Of a DNA stretch of 64,000 nt, positions 34,301 through 49,000 are shown in pieces. The stretch is from Larus michahellis (lineage: Eukaryota; Chordata; Aves; Charadriiformes; Laridae): the NCBI RefSeq assembly GCF_964199755.1, contig NC_133896.1, positions 68,737,142-68,801,141 on the forward strand, written 5' to 3'. Both the position numbers and the translations under genes were made by a program. A model generated the notes under the pieces. It made no database searches. It was given only the letters and a program-made list of their open reading frames with translations, and was not told the DNA's origin. The first letter of the stretch is position 1; each line of letters begins with the position of its first letter.

Positions 34301-36821
34301 CTCCCTCTAGAGGTGCTGAGCTGAGCATGCTGAAATTTTTGTGAATCAGCCCTCACTGTTGCACTGTGCTGGTATGGAGTCTCATGCTTGTTTTGATTGA
34401 CTGTGGTTTTTCTTTCATTTTCTGCATTGATTTGGAATTATATTTTGAAGAATATCCTTTATTATATGTTCAGCCTTGTTCTTTGATCCACAGCATAGTG
34501 TCTGGACGTCTCTGGACCATCCGTCAGACTGATTCTTTCAGGACAGATCAGTTCAGGTTGTCTGGAAGGGCTCCCATTCACTGTGTAGGCGTTGCGAGAA
34601 GCGTGTTGGTTTCAGGACTGTGGATCTCTACTGAACAAACCAGAACTGAAACATACTGGGGAGCTTTTGGTTTTTGGTGAATGGCATCTTTCACACCTGG
34701 TGGTGTGAAGATGCGATGTGGTGATGGCATCTGGGGATCTGGTCAGAAGAGCAGATCTATTGTTAAAGGATCATAAAGTCTCCTGAGCAGTTATTTTTTT
34801 CAAATCTCACTGCTTTATGAAAGTCTCAGTTTGTGGAAGTGGCTGAAGAGTAACTGCGTGTTGTGCAAAAGCTGTACTTAATCGTCTGTTATAATTTCTT
34901 AATGTTTCTGAAGCATGATGCATTGCCGGTAGAGCACTCTGGGATGGAAGAGGCGACAGAAATGTAGGATTACTGCTCCAAGGGAAAAGGGATGAGTGTT
35001 GGCTCAAAGTTTCGACATTGGTTCCTTCCTATATAAATAGCTACTTCGATTCAAGCCGTAGCAAAGACTCAACTGAATCTTTCTGGTGAAGAATTTCACA
35101 CATTTTGAAATACATGGCAAGAGGCAGAGCTTCCAGAGTATAGTCTTCATGAAAGAGTCCTCTCCTGTTTCAATTCTGAGTGCGTTTCAGAAACTAGAAT
35201 TGCTAAAGATTAAGGAAAGAATGCTTAGCCAATTTTACACCAACTCTATTACTTCTGCAGCTTTTAGTACGACAGATAATTTTTTCTTTGCCAAGCTACC
35301 TACTCACACAGTAACCATGCCACAGCACAGTTATAGTTCTGTTTATCCTCAGTAACCAGTTGTACTGCTGTTAATCTGAATTCCATTCCAGGGAGGAGGG
35401 GGGTTAGAAGTTAGCCCAAACATCTTGCGTAGCTAGACAGATTGATGCTTTCTTTTGCTTCCTCCTTTTATTTTTATTATTCTTAATCTTGAGGCTTCAT
35501 TTGCAGATTTGATTTGGGAACCTGGTTCTCTCTCTCAGTCCCAAGGCATTCGAATGTAATCAGGAACCCTCTTGAGATGTTCCAACTCCTGTTCCCTGTA
35601 TACAGCATTTTTCTCATTCAAATAACTTTAAGTTTTAAACTTGGTTTAAGTATTTTTTCTAAATGTAAATGCACTCTCACACTACTGAATTGTCTAGCTC
35701 CTTTGCTAGCTGTTAAGTAGCTGTTCTGTAGCATGAACTTTTTTGCATGCCTTTCAGTTAGACATCCATTCTGATGGCCAAGAGTGGATTACTACTTGTG
35801 TGGGAATAGTTGTTGGAAGTGATGGAGAACTTAATTTTGAGAGTTTATCTTAAAGGCTTAAATATTTTTATTTGATTCATCAAGTAGATCGTGCGTTGGA
35901 AGTAGTTATCCAGACTGTTCCTAATATAAAGAGCTAAAAGATGTTGATTAATCTGAAACTTCCTTTCAATCTGTTGTATGGCTTTTTCCTCACTTCCATG
36001 TTGCCTTCTGAAATATTTTTATTCCCCTTGTCCTTTATGGCTGTTTTTAGTTTCTCTCTACCTTAGTTTTTCATTATTGGAAAAACTTCTTATTTGGATG
36101 ATTGATAAAAGTGCCAAAACAGATAAAACAGGGAAGTTCTTTGGCCAGATGGTGCTGTTAGGTGTGGATTTGTGGTTTATAAGTATTAATGTCTGGGTGA
36201 GAAATCCAGGACACAAAACCATCTGTTCTTCCAATCCCTACAATGAATGTGGAATTTCCTCTGCTGACCATATGTTTTCCATTGCTGTTGGAACTGTAAA
36301 ATGAATTCGAGGCAACTGTGGTCACTTTTTCTGCATTAAAATTTTTAAGCATACTAGAGAATCTGAGAAAGCAGAGAATTGGGAAAACACTCAGTGGAGT
36401 CTTAGGGGAAGAGAAGCTGCTCAGAACCTGACTTTTTACCTCAAATTGTAGTTAACCAAGTCGTCAGAATCCCTCAAAACCTCTTTGCATGAATACATGT
36501 GTATTTTTGCGTGTGGTTGAGTTGGAAGGCATGAGGAGGCAGACACGTGGTGAGGAACTGTTCAATTTGCTTTAATGTGGGAGTACGTATTCCAAGCAGG
36601 AGTGAGAAATGCCACTGCTGGCAGCAGGCGGGCAGGGTGCTGGATTGGGGGCCAGTTGGTTACTCTGCACAGTTCTTATTAAAATAAGATGCACAGGATA
36701 TCAGGGCAAAAACCTGGATATTGCTTCACGATTATTACATAATTCCTTGTTATGTATGAGTTCATGACCTATTGCAGCCTTATAAAAAAACCAAACAAAA
36801 CACTCTATTCTTTCCTTACAG
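31309..36821. other. BCL2L13 intron 1
   Basis: CpG-rich at first, then A+T-rich. It contains a (TTG)n microsatellite near 32,780 and a CT-run followed by a T-run near 34,266-34,295. No other gene or mobile element recognised. Confidence 0.55.
32778..32804. repeat. (TTG)n microsatellite
   Basis: About eight TTG units in BCL2L13 intron 1. On the minus strand this reads as a glutamine run in a chance open frame. Confidence 0.9.
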
Positions 36822-37011
36822 TCTTCCTCAGTTACCCGGAGGAAACCCTACGTGCCCCATAAGAGCACTGCCGCATTGCAAGCCAACCCGATGGCGTCCT
36901 CTACTGCTGTGCCTGTAGGATTTCACTATGAAACAAAATACGTAGTACTCAGCTACCTGGGACTTTTAGCACAAGAGAAGCCACAGGAGCATCCTCCTCC
37001 TTCAACTCAAG
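36822..37011 (+). CDS. BCL2L13: BCL2L13 exon 2 (start codon at 36891; residues 1-40, splits 41)
   Basis: The acceptor TTCCTTACAG opens the exon at 36822, and coding starts at ATG 36891. The donor CAAG|GTAATA leaves one base. It encodes [18 protein letters not shown], nearly identical to the mammalian protein. The frame is open upstream to the exon edge without an ATG, so 36891 is the first possible in-frame start here. Confidence 0.95.
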
Positions 37012-40000
37012 GTAATATTTGCGTATTCATCTGTACCTGTTTACATATGCAGCTGTATTTGCAATTAGTTAATCAGCTGTTTGTGCGTGGATGCAGACTG
37101 TTAACCTGATGTTTAGTATAATGCACCTCTTATTTTATTCATTTAAAATAATGTGAAGAGATGCTGATAGAAACAAAGCTGTTTCTATTATATTACTGTT
37201 TTAATTTGAGCTATGCCAGGGCCAATTGGTATTTATTAAGCAAATACATGGTTCTAGTAGCTGTCTTGAAGTTTGGAGGCATGGATATGTATTATCTCTG
37301 TTGAGCCATCTTGAGAATTTGAGCCTATGCTTGCTTTTTTTGGGAGGCAAGTGGAAGTAAACAGGGGTGAGGTGGTGTTTACCAGCATAAACTCTAAGCA
37401 ATGACTTGAGCAATCTCATGTGCTAAATAGTTTTGCCCTATTATGTTAAAGCTTCTGTTGTTGTCAGTCACTGGTAGTGCAGAGATGGGAGGTTTGACCT
37501 GGCCCATGCTGCCTCTGTCTATTTATTTGTTTTTAAGAAGTCAAGGACTGCATGGAGTCAGATGGAGCTAAATGTTTCTTCCAGAACAGGTTTATGCATA
37601 TAGGAAGTTAAATAAATAAATGGGAGACAGAATAAAAGAAGTTTGATAGATTGTGTTTCACATAAACCTAGGTAGTAACATTTTCTTTATTTTGTATTGG
37701 CAAGCAGTTAAACAATGTTGTTTGTCAAGATTGTTTTAGTGGGTTGTCACTTCCTAATGACGTTTCAGTCACTACTAGTTCCTTTGATTCAGAACTTATT
37801 CTGATCAAAGGTGTAGATATTTTTTTTTTAACAAGCATTTAAGAATGCATACTCTGTCATTTACTGAACTTACCTGTTGTGAAGTGAGAAACTCCTGAAA
37901 AGAAAACATAACATCAATGTTAAGACAGAAATTATCAGTTTGACAGTAAAGCATATAGCTTATGCTGGTTATGTTATATTTCGTTGATAAAATTAATCTT
38001 AGTATATTTAAGGTATGTCTGTTACTTCCACTTTGACTGTCTCCGTGGTCCATGAAAGGAGAGGCACCTTAGTGCCGAGATGCTGTTTCATAAAACCCTT
38101 TGTTTGAAAATGCAGAAGAGTCTGCTTTGTTCTGTAAGTGGAAGGTTCAGAAAGGAAACTCTTGGTCTTAAAGCTTTTTTTTTTTAATTTGGCTGTAGTT
38201 ACCTTTGAAATCTTTACAAATTGAGGGGAAACCTTTCAACTGATTCTTTTTGCTGAAACCTCTAAGACATATTTGAATTAAAGAGCAGTATTAAAACTTT
38301 ATAAAGAGGAAGCTACAAATGCTTAAATAAAAATTCTGTAGTAAGTTAAAAGGACTTTTAAGCTCCTGAGTAAAGATGAATGCTGAGTCTACTTTTCAGA
38401 TATTATTTAATATGTTAGCTTGTGTGACAGGAGGCAGTAGTTGGATTTGCTATTAAAATACTTTAAAGCATTGATGCTTTCCAAATCTGTTCTTTCATCC
38501 TTGTTGCTCTAAACCTAGAGGAAATTCTCCTATATTTCCCCCACTGTCACTCCCAAAACCAGACAGTGACCACAACCTCTCCTCTCCTGGTCATCTTTCA
38601 TTGTAATTAGATCTCTCTTTCAGTGTTTTTACTGCTTTCTGATCAAAGCCTCTGGATAAAATAATTTTCCCTTACTTTTAATCTGCCATGTTGTTTCTCA
38701 CTCTGTTTTGTAATGCCTTGGATGTACTTCAGGATGTTATTGAACCAAGTGCAAACACTCCTGCTTCAGGATTTGTTCCCTTCTTTCCTGCTGCTTTTCT
38801 GCTTCCCATGCTTCCAACAGCTTTCACTTCTCTGACAGTTACTTTTTAAAAATCCTTTCTGCTGTTTCTTCTCTCATTGCTTGTAATTGAACAGTTCTTT
38901 CAGCTGCATTCCGAAGGTACGTGTGGTAACAGCCGTATGTTTATCTTGAAGTACTGTATGCATCTTCTTTGAATATTAAGTAGTTTCTATATACAGTCTG
39001 TATCTCCTCGTTGTCTGGCACGTGGCTGATGCCTACTTGAGGGCAGCTGTACCAAAGCACTTGGCTCTATAGGCTCTATATTCTCCCCTAGGGAGACGCC
39101 AAGCAAAGCAGCAGCCCATAATGGATATTATTACCTGCACTGCCTAATGCACTGCTGGAAGGTAGCTGGGTATTACAGTAACAAGTGTGGTCTGAGAAAC
39201 CTGGTTAGAACAAAAGAGATGTGAAAGCCAGTACATGAAAATGAATAGTTGTTTTGTAGAATCCCATCATGAGGAGGAAACTTCAGGTTTTTGGTAATGA
39301 AGACATATAAGGGATAATAACAGTATGACATTACAACATGCCTGTCAGCGTGTTTTTCAAGCACTGTCATCAGCTGTTGATACAGCATCTTGACTGATCC
39401 CATTTTCCTTCCATTGATGATTTTTGTGGTGCTTTACAACGCTGGTCAGTAGTCTTTCTACTCTCCATGCCTGAATGCTGTTGATTTATGAACTGAGAGG
39501 TACCTGCCACTTTATCATATTTTGCTTTAATTTGATTATTGTGCTGACAGACCTTTCATGGGAAGCAACTGAAGCAGTGATGTTTCGCTCTTGCCTGTTT
39601 CTATTTTAGTTTCAGAACACTACTCAACTTTATGTTTCATTCATATGAGGTATTGGCTCCGGGATATGGTACGTTCCCTTCATGTCTTTTTCTTAGGTCC
39701 AAATAAGTCCTTACTCCTTGTCTGATTTCAGTATCATATTACAATATAAGGGGAGTATCCAGGGAGGCTGGATTTGTCCTCACTTGTTAATCTCTTTTGT
39801 CTCCCTCGGTATAGGAGAGTGAGGGACTCCTCTAGAGGGCGGTTCAGAGCAGGATCCCGATTACGTCCACCTTGTATCACCCGCTGGAGGATCTTCTCCC
39901 TTTCCATTGCGTGTATACAGAACATGGGGAAATAAGGCACACAAGGTGTAGTTAATATTTCTGTACCTCCTTTGAGTCTCCTTCTACAGCAGTCTCCCAG

Positions 40001-43000
40001 GTTTCAGTGAAGTTTCAACATTCCAGTTAAACTAGAGAATGTAAGTGATGGGTCAAAAAAACAACCAAAAAAGCTATCTTTCCCAACAGCAGTGGTACTA
40101 TTTTATCTCTGCTAGAACTGGTCTTAGAAGTTGAATGCTTTTGGCCATTCCCATCCCTTTCCTCCTACAGTCATCGCCCCCAAACCTCTGCTTTCCTGCA
40201 TTTCATGCTAGAGAGTCCTTTATCTGACGTAGGCCTTTTTGTTCCAAAAACTCAGATAAGAATAAATCTTTAATATATTTGTTAGATTTCAAGTTACTTC
40301 TCATTTTTGCAGACATAATATGCTTTATGAGACCAATGGTTTTTGGAGGGATTTTAATTAGTGAAGAGAAAACTCAGACAAATTACATAGAAAATCACCT
40401 CACTGTATTTCCTTTTGGATCTCTTGGTTGGTCTTGATTTTGTTGCAAGAAAGATGGCTTCAGAAGTGGGTTCTGATCTTGTAATTGGTTTCAAGCAAAG
40501 AAGGCCAATCTAAGTCAACATTTGATTACTACTTTGAAATTTTTATTTAGATAGCTTTTCTTCAGTGCGGGGACTGAAGAGAGAACTATCCACAGTGTTC
40601 CAGGCTCTTGAAGAAAAGACAGTTTTATTGGACAAACAAATCTTTTAACATTACAGCTCTATAGTATTCTGTAGTTGATTTCAGTGTAGTGTTGTGTAAT
40701 GGATTTCAGTGTCTCCAGAGGAAAATCCATCAAAAATAACTGGGCAATAGTTTGAGAGATTATTCCTATTACAGTTTTGGCAGAACAGTGATTCTGCATA
40801 GCACTCACTTCAGTTTATTTAAAGCAAAGTCCATTAGCAGTAAATTCTGTTACGTTTTGGTAGTTTTTCAGGTAGGTGAGTAATACAAATTGCTTGGATA
40901 AATCTGATAAAGCACACACGGTAAGATATTATCTGCATAAGTGCATGTGGTTTGAGGCAACAGATGAGTACAATTATTTAAAATGTGTGGAAGCTCCCAG
41001 TTATCTGTTCATTAGATTGCGGAGAGATGCTTTAGTATTTTTTCAGAACTCTTGTACTACCTATAACTACTGATTCATACACAGAAAATAAATATCAGGT
41101 ATTGGAAAATATTTCTACATTTTTCCCCGCTGAAGTTCACGCTCATTATAGAAGCTCCCAGTCTGCTGCAATTGTTAGTACTACTTCCTTTTTAAGTGAT
41201 TCAAAGTACTTTGGTTTTGTGATTCGGTATATTTGTCTTATAAATGCTTCTTTGTATTTCATCAAGGAGTAACTTCTAGTGTATTTCTTTTTTTTAATCT
41301 ACTTCCCCATGGTTTGACCCCATCCCATAAGCTTGTAGCTATAACAAAGATTCTGAAGAAAAGTAGTTTTTTCTGTGTTTTCCTTGAGAGGATGAGAAAT
41401 CTTAAATAATCCTTTAGCTCACACAGGATCTGGAAGATTTATAATCAGTGCCACTGCTGCATGGTGGCATAGGTTACTTAAGAGGTGAACAAGATTTTGA
41501 CAGCTCTACGGTTTCCCTGAGATGCATCCCATCCACAGTACTTTAATCCAATTACTGTCCACAATGTTCTTTTGACCATTTATTATCTGTTTTGGAATTA
41601 CTGTATGAAGTGCTGTATATAGTCAGTGATCAAGGCATTTTAGTGGTTTCCCACACACATCTCTTACATCTGAGCAGTGTCGAACCAGGTTACTGGGATA
41701 AATGGGTTTTACGTTTATTTGTTCACTTGCTTCGGTTAGAAGTGAACTCTTACATCTCAGGAAATATATGTGCAAATAGACAGAGATGGTCAGGTTTCAT
41801 GCATTGTAGGTGAGCTCAAGGCTGCTTCGTGGACATCTCAAGTCTAACAGTAGTACCTCTTTTGTACAGTTTTGACCGTCATGGGTTGAATACCTGTCAT
41901 TGCAAGATTTTCTGTCTTCATGTGACACTTGGAGTTGCTGTTGCGGAGTATCTTGGGTTTTTTCATACTCCATCCCTGTATCTTCACTTACCCTTTATAG
42001 TAGCTTCTGTTGGTCTGTAGAAAATGAAGGAGTTTTTAAGGTGGTTTTAGCTTAGATGTATAACTCGTTCCGTAGAAACCTTCCTCTTAGGGCAAAACAT
42101 ACCCAATTTGTCTGAAAAGTCACAGGCTGAAAAGGTACGCATCGTGGGTCAGACCAATCCAGTTCATGGTAACGAGGGAGCTATTTGCTGAACTGAGGCA
42201 AGGAAAGGGAGTTTTTGGGGTGTGACTTGGAGAAGTAAGAGGTAGTCCCTCCAGGAACGTGGATTCCCACTTAATTAAGCTTCCTTTCTGCCCACAAAAA
42301 ACAATGACTGCTAGTTGGCAATGTCTTGTCCCTTTTTGGTTCTTAATATTTTGGATGGTTTTAGTCTCTTTTAAGCTGAGCCTTCTGATGGTTTTTAAAG
42401 AGCTTTTAAACATTTCTCAAATCAAGGGCTACATCTCTGTATGGCTGTCTGTGTTCTGGAGTTTTCATTAAGGGAAACAGATGAATACGTTTGTAAAGAG
42501 ATTTCATATATTTTTGTCGCTTCTCACTGCTTACAGAAATTTTAGACTCTTATTCTCATTGTTTTAAAAAGTCTGCTAAAGAAATACTAGAATCATGCTG
42601 AAAGTAAATTTTTAAGTCGATGTTGACTATGCAGAAGATCATATAGGGACTTAGGAGAATTTGAAATTGAAGATATTTGTAAATTAAAATTTCAAGCATG
42701 AAAGAAAAAAAAAATCGGGAGCAATCTGTGACATCAATGGCTTTCTTCTTCATTCAGCCGGCATTCACTTGAAGTAAAAAAGCATAACTGTAGAATCAGA
42801 TGCGCAGGCCCTCTAGCTCTGATGAATGACTTCCCATCCCTCCTCCTGCTGGGATCAAACCTGGGGAACGGGTTAGTCTTGTATTGTTACTAAACTTCTG
42901 GAGTGGCCTTATCGGTGGAGTTTTACTGAAGTATTACATTTATTTAGTGGTCATAGCACTGTCTGATTGTCAGTGATGCAGTCCTTGATGGACTTTTAGA

Positions 43001-46000
43001 ATACATTTTCCCCTGCTTTGCAGGCTACCTCCAAATACCTGAAAAACGAAACCTTAAAAAGAACACATTTGTGCAAAAGGGAACATTTATTCCATAAATA
43101 GAAAGAAGACTGCACTAACTTCTTAATTTAAGGCTAGGTAATAGAGGTTTGTTGTGGTTTTGGGTTGGGAAGAGGCCTTTCAGAGTCAGTTTACCACAAG
43201 CCCGTAATAGGCAAACCCATTTTTTCAGTGTAGGAAAGCATTCAGTGTTTATGGATCTTACAGTTACCATTTCTGGTGTGACCATTTGCATTATTAAACA
43301 ATGAAAATATGTTCTCGTTTACCAGAAGTTATTTTTACTGTTTTATTATACCTATTTGCAAAGTGACTTGGAAGTTTGTCTAAAGGAGAAAAAGATACCA
43401 CTCGCTTAGGACCTTTGCTGTTGGAATATGCTGTTCTCCGACATTGGGTGCAATTTTTGTTAGTAGCAGTCAACACAGGAGATGCAGAAAGCTGAAGTCC
43501 GTAGATAATTAGGGGAATAAACAGTGCAAAGTCACTGGTCTGGGAGGGGTAGGTTTTTGATGTTTTGGCACGACTGAACAGTCAGGTGCTATTGGAATCA
43601 GCAGCTGCTGCAAAGTTGTGGGTGTTGCGAGATGGAAACCATTGACTGTAGCACTGATTATCTAAACAGCTCTTTTGTACACTGGCAGCGATGGAATTTC
43701 TCTTCCTTCCATTTTCCGGGTGACTTATTATCAAGTATGACAGCTTGTCATGTGTGATCATCATCACATTAGTCCCGTGAGAACGGGTGCTTTTCTGAAT
43801 ACCCTCATCCCTTCCACGTACAGGGTGAAGCACAGGTTAAAATAAGAGTTTGTACTTGCATATACTTGTTGCGCTTGACTGTGAAGCAGAGGTTCGGTCA
43901 TTCAAAGAGGTGACCTTAAAGGGACTGACAAGGCATTAGTGAGTGTCTGTTCGTTAACCAAAAGGAGGAACAGTTTGCTCCTCTCTGGAATTGATTGTTC
44001 AGAGTGGCAGAGAGGCTGTTTGAGAAGGGACTTAATAAAGTTATTCTGAACATAGTGATGATGATCTAACTGTGTGGTTAATGGAATGGTTAAAATGGAA
44101 TTAAACTGACTATCTGCCCTTCCCTTTAACTTTCACATAAATAAATGTAAACATTTTACACTGACTTGTGCATTGGTTTAGAAAGATTTTGTCTCTCAGG
44201 TATCTATTGAGTGCTGAGTTTTTAAGCATTAGCACACATTTCAGTGGGTTGATTCTGTGGATTTTTAACTTATTTCTCAAATGTAGGAGACCTTGCAAGC
44301 TTATTGTCTAATGTTTTTTTAAATACAGAAAATGCACCGTGTACTTTACTACACACCTGTGTGTGTTAACTAGTATCATTACTTTTATGGTTTTCACACA
44401 CTCTGATATGAAAAATGGTGGTGATATGTGGCCATTATGGAGGAAAGGGGAAGGTGATACAACCCTTAAAGTGAGTTCAAGCAGATTTAGAGATAAACCA
44501 AAGAAAATAGGCAGTTGTTTATAAGACCACCAAATTATGATTTAGTGCCTTCAAAACAGGAATGAAGAAAGACATGCTAGAAAGCTACAATGGGTGTTGC
44601 AGGACTTACCTGAAAATTTGGATGTGAAATATAAATGGTGAGGAAGAAATGAAGCCAGATGATACCGATATTACAGATGTAAATCCTTTCCCTTTTCATT
44701 TTCTTCAACTGAGTGAAGAATGTCTGTAGAGCAGAATGATGTCTTAGATGCCCAGGGAGAGCTGTAAGCAGTTGGTGTAGGTGCAGAAAGGGTGAGATAG
44801 GTTGGAGACAGGTCAGTATTTGGGTGCATGAGTAGGAACAGTGGACATGGGCAACGTTATCAGAAGGCTGGCCAGGAGATGGTGTTTAAATCATAGGCAT
44901 GAGAGAACATGAAGTTCAAAAAAAAGAATTCTAAGGAATATTCAGAAGTAAGAGAGCTAAGAAAATGTGGTTTGGGTAACCCAGTTGCTGATACTGTTGA
45001 AAGTAGCAGAGTGCAGGGCTAATGAAGACTTATAATTGACCCCAAACTTAGGGAAGGATATGGCTGAAAGAGGGATTATTCAGCAGAGGGAAGTTTTGTG
45101 GTCAGTTTTATTTGTTTGTTTATTTCATGAGGAGGTTGATACGAAATTCACTTTTGTATTTGTGTGGATATAACAGAGACCCATTTTATCTCTAAGTAGG
45201 ACATTTTAAGGAATTTAAATAAAGGAAGAAGAAATTTTCAGTGGTAGACTTTAGATCCAGTGATGTTTGGTGAAAATAAGACAGCAGTTAATGGAACAGT
45301 TATTGTGGTGTGCTTTAAGAATGGTATTTGAAAACATGCTGGAAAGCTGATGGAAGAAATAAAGATGAGCAAACCCAAAGAAAAAGCAACTAAATAGCAA
45401 GAGTTTTGAGCTGGAACTCTGTCCCAGCCATCTAGTCTTTCTATTATTACCCATCCTGTTAAACAGTTGCTTGGGTAGTTACTGTGCCATATGGCCTTAC
45501 AGTGGTAAGGTTGACATTCAGCAGGTAGGTCCTTAAAGATTCTAATGTTTGGCATGTTTGGAAGTAGTTTTGTGTCTCTGTTTTGCTACAGCATAATAAT
45601 CAAGATGATTGAGAGTCTGTCTGCGTAATCCTGAATGATATGGCTGAAACAACTTCTTGTTACCAAATATGTAGAGTCAGCACACAGAATATGTATTCAT
45701 GATCCCAGGCCATGGCATGTGTACTTCTGGGGATATGTAGCCATTTCAAATTCCTAAATGACTTGATTGAAATGGGAATTGATAATTGACTGACAATTGT
45801 GAGGTCTTTTGCCTCTATTGTTACTTGTGAACCCGGTCTCAAATTATTTCATTTTGGCCTGTAGAGTCCTTGTGAACAGCAAATGATGCACGGGTAATAG
45901 ATTTGGGGCTCTATTGATGTTATTACATAGTTGCTCTGAATATTTTTGTAGATTTTGCAGGCATCAATATCAATTTTATATTTTGGTACTAAAAATTAAT

Positions 46001-49000
46001 CTTATGCCTATGTCTGCTTTGTTTTGGTGTAGTTTGATAATGAGTATATTAGTTATAACAACTGCTTATTTATGTGCCTTCGTTTGATTTTGATCTTGAA
46101 TTTAGGATGAGTTTGTTATTAAAGCTGTTACATACTCTGTTTGTGGCTTTACAGTTCTAGGTATATTCTAGAGTGTTAAATCTATTCATATGTAAAGCAC
46201 CTAGTCTGTCTTGAATAGGCCTGGAAGTTTGTGTGTTTCTGGGTTCATGTAATAAAACTTTTGTAATAAGTGCCCTTAAGGAATCATACATTTTATGTTG
46301 CTGTCTGAAATAGAACTTTCACCCTGAATTCCTTTATAGTTAATATTTCAATATCGTGTTCTATTATCTACCTTATTTGAAATACTACATTTGAATAATT
46401 TCTCTGGTTTCTTTTAGGGACTCAACAACAGCTTATGGCACAACCTGCTTCAGAGAAAGAGGCTTTGGAGAAGATTAAAATAGAAATTGAGGAGGAGCTA
46501 AAACGTCTTGATGAAGAAATCTTGGAAGGTGCTCTTCAGATTTTCCCATTTCAATCGATAATCTCTATGCACTATAATGGTGGTTAATTTGTAACAGGTA
46601 CTCTAGTTAAAGAGATTTTTGGACGCATTGAATCTCTTTACCTTCCTCCCCCCACAAGATTTCTACACATTGTCACGTGAAGTAAAATAGTTAAACGTTA
46701 CCATTTGGAGTGGTGGAGTCTAGCCAAAGCCAACAATTGAATGATATTTAATAGGCTACTATAAATAATGAAATGTAAGCAGCCCTTAACCTGCTTCAGT
46801 TGACAGAAGTGAAATCATTCCTCAGCAGCTAACGTTCAGAGGAGTGTGGACTTAGACCATCAGATTTCTCACTTCCACTAGGTTTATTTTTTGTGACATG
46901 CTTTGACCTGTAGATGTGGCTTTTATAGGACTTCCAGCAAGGGATGATTTGGAAACAATCTTTGCTTTCCATGTGTGTTGCAAATTGGAAAACTGAAGTA
47001 GAAAGGCTCTAGATCTGTTTATGTTCATCCATATAGGCCTTTCTTAGAAGTTTTAAACTGCGAAGGAAAAGGTTATATGAACAAAATATTATTTTAAAAA
47101 AATTATACTCTAGTACTGCTGCAGATAGGTCCATGTGTGGGGAAATTTTACCACAGAAAAGAAGGTCTCTTGCTGCTCTGTCAGGGTTGGCATCAGCTTG
47201 CAGTTGAGAATAGTTGCACATTCAGCTAACTTGCTGGTTAGGATGCAGTTGTGAAATAAGAGCTGGAGGAGAAATGTAACTTAAAGTACCACTTCCAGAA
47301 CATATTTGGACTGAGCTTGTTCTACTACAATTTGTTCACAGTATGCTTTGACTATAGAGTTGTGATTTCTTCATCCCTCATGCAAACTGCGTTAACTGTT
47401 GGGATAAGAAATCTGAGACTGTTGATGTTCTTCTATGAATCTATTATATTTTATTTTGTATGCTTTTTTCTCTCAGCATTTACCACTACAGGATTTGACT
47501 GCCACACTTCCCCAGTGTTCAGTCCTGCCAATCCAGAGAGCTCGATAGAAGACTGCCTGGCACATTTGGGGGAGAAAGTGTCCCAGGAATTGAAAGAACA
47601 TCTGCACATAGCACTGCAGACCTTGCTTAGCAAGTGAGTTTCCATTTGCTTTTTCTAAGGGAAGGCGTTTCCCTATTGCATTGTGACTGCTGCTGAAATG
47701 CTAAAGATGGGACTACATTTTGTATTGCATTTCTTTCTTTTTTTTTAATCTTCCTTTATCTGGCTGCGTTTTTGTATTCTGTGTTGTAATGTACGATACT
47801 TCTTTTTGGTATTTGTTCTTTGGGGTAATAGAAGTTCTGAAATTTTTCTAAGCTTTTATCATTGAACTTCTGAGACTAATTCGAGTAGTTGTCATTGCTG
47901 GTGAAGCTGGCAGCTGCAAATTGCCATTGCCAATTTCATGAATGCTGGTCTGTAGCCAGATTAATTTCTTTTACCTTATAGTTAAGAGTGGAGCTGAAGG
48001 GTTGTTTGTAGTCTGGCTCCAGATGAGTGGGAGATTTTCCCTGAAAGGACAGTAGTTAGATGCTTTATGACCACCATTCAGGTACACATCTGAAGCAAAT
48101 GTGCGTGCCTTAAGAGTTGTCCTGCCAGTTTAAATGGCACATTGCACTTGGCATACTAGTATCTTGATTAATGCCCTTTGCAAATTGGTAAAATTGTTAC
48201 GGTTGCTTGGGTTTCTGTTGTAAACTACCAGCCTGATTTTAATGGATCCACATGAACTATTTCTGACTGTTCTGAGTGACCTCCAAAGTGTATTTGTCGA
48301 GAGCTGGAGTTGGAAGGTGCTGCTTTAGGGGCAGTTACATAAATGCAGTTGTGAAGGCAGCGTTAGCAGATAGCTATCTGAGTCTGTTTTGTGCATTGGT
48401 TTAAATAATACGGCTCAAAAGAAGCTGAGAATCTCTGGTGTTTGCATAGCTGTTTGTGAACTGTTTGAACAACAAGGTACTGGAAGCCTAGATATCAGCA
48501 CCTACTGTACACTTTATGATGCATGGGGCTTAAGCCTTCCATACATGCATTGGAGAGGCATCTCATGCCCTCGTGAAGGTAATACCCTTTATGGCAGACT
48601 TCTGGAAGATTACAAATTTGGAATTCATTCCGTCTGAACATCAGGAAACACCTTTTTACTGTGAGGGTGACTGAGCACTGGCACAAGTTGCCCAGAGGGG
48701 TTGTGGAGTCTCCATCCTTGGAGATAATCAAAAGCTGTCTGGGCATGGTCCTGGGCAGCCTGCTGTAGGGGACCCTGCTTGAACAGGGACATTGCACAGG
48801 ATGTTCTCCAGTGGTGCCTTCCAACCTCAACCATTCTGTGATTCCTTAACTAGCCAATCTATTCACAGAATCACAGAATGGCTCGGGTTGGAAGGGGCCT
48901 TAAAGATCATCTAGTTCCAAACCCCTGCCATGGGCAGGGACACCTCCCACCAGACCAGGTTGCTCAAAGCCCCATCCAGCCTGGCCTTGAACACTTCCAG

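Noticed and set aside
36852..36890. Start of BCL2L13 at 36852
   Set aside because: The codon there is GTG. The first in-frame ATG is 36891 and it matches the family N-terminus (MASS).
42130..42180. GTGGGTCAGACCAATCCAG as a CR1- or SINE-derived repeat
   Set aside because: Only about 25-40 bp resembles a known repeat phrase, which is too short to call.
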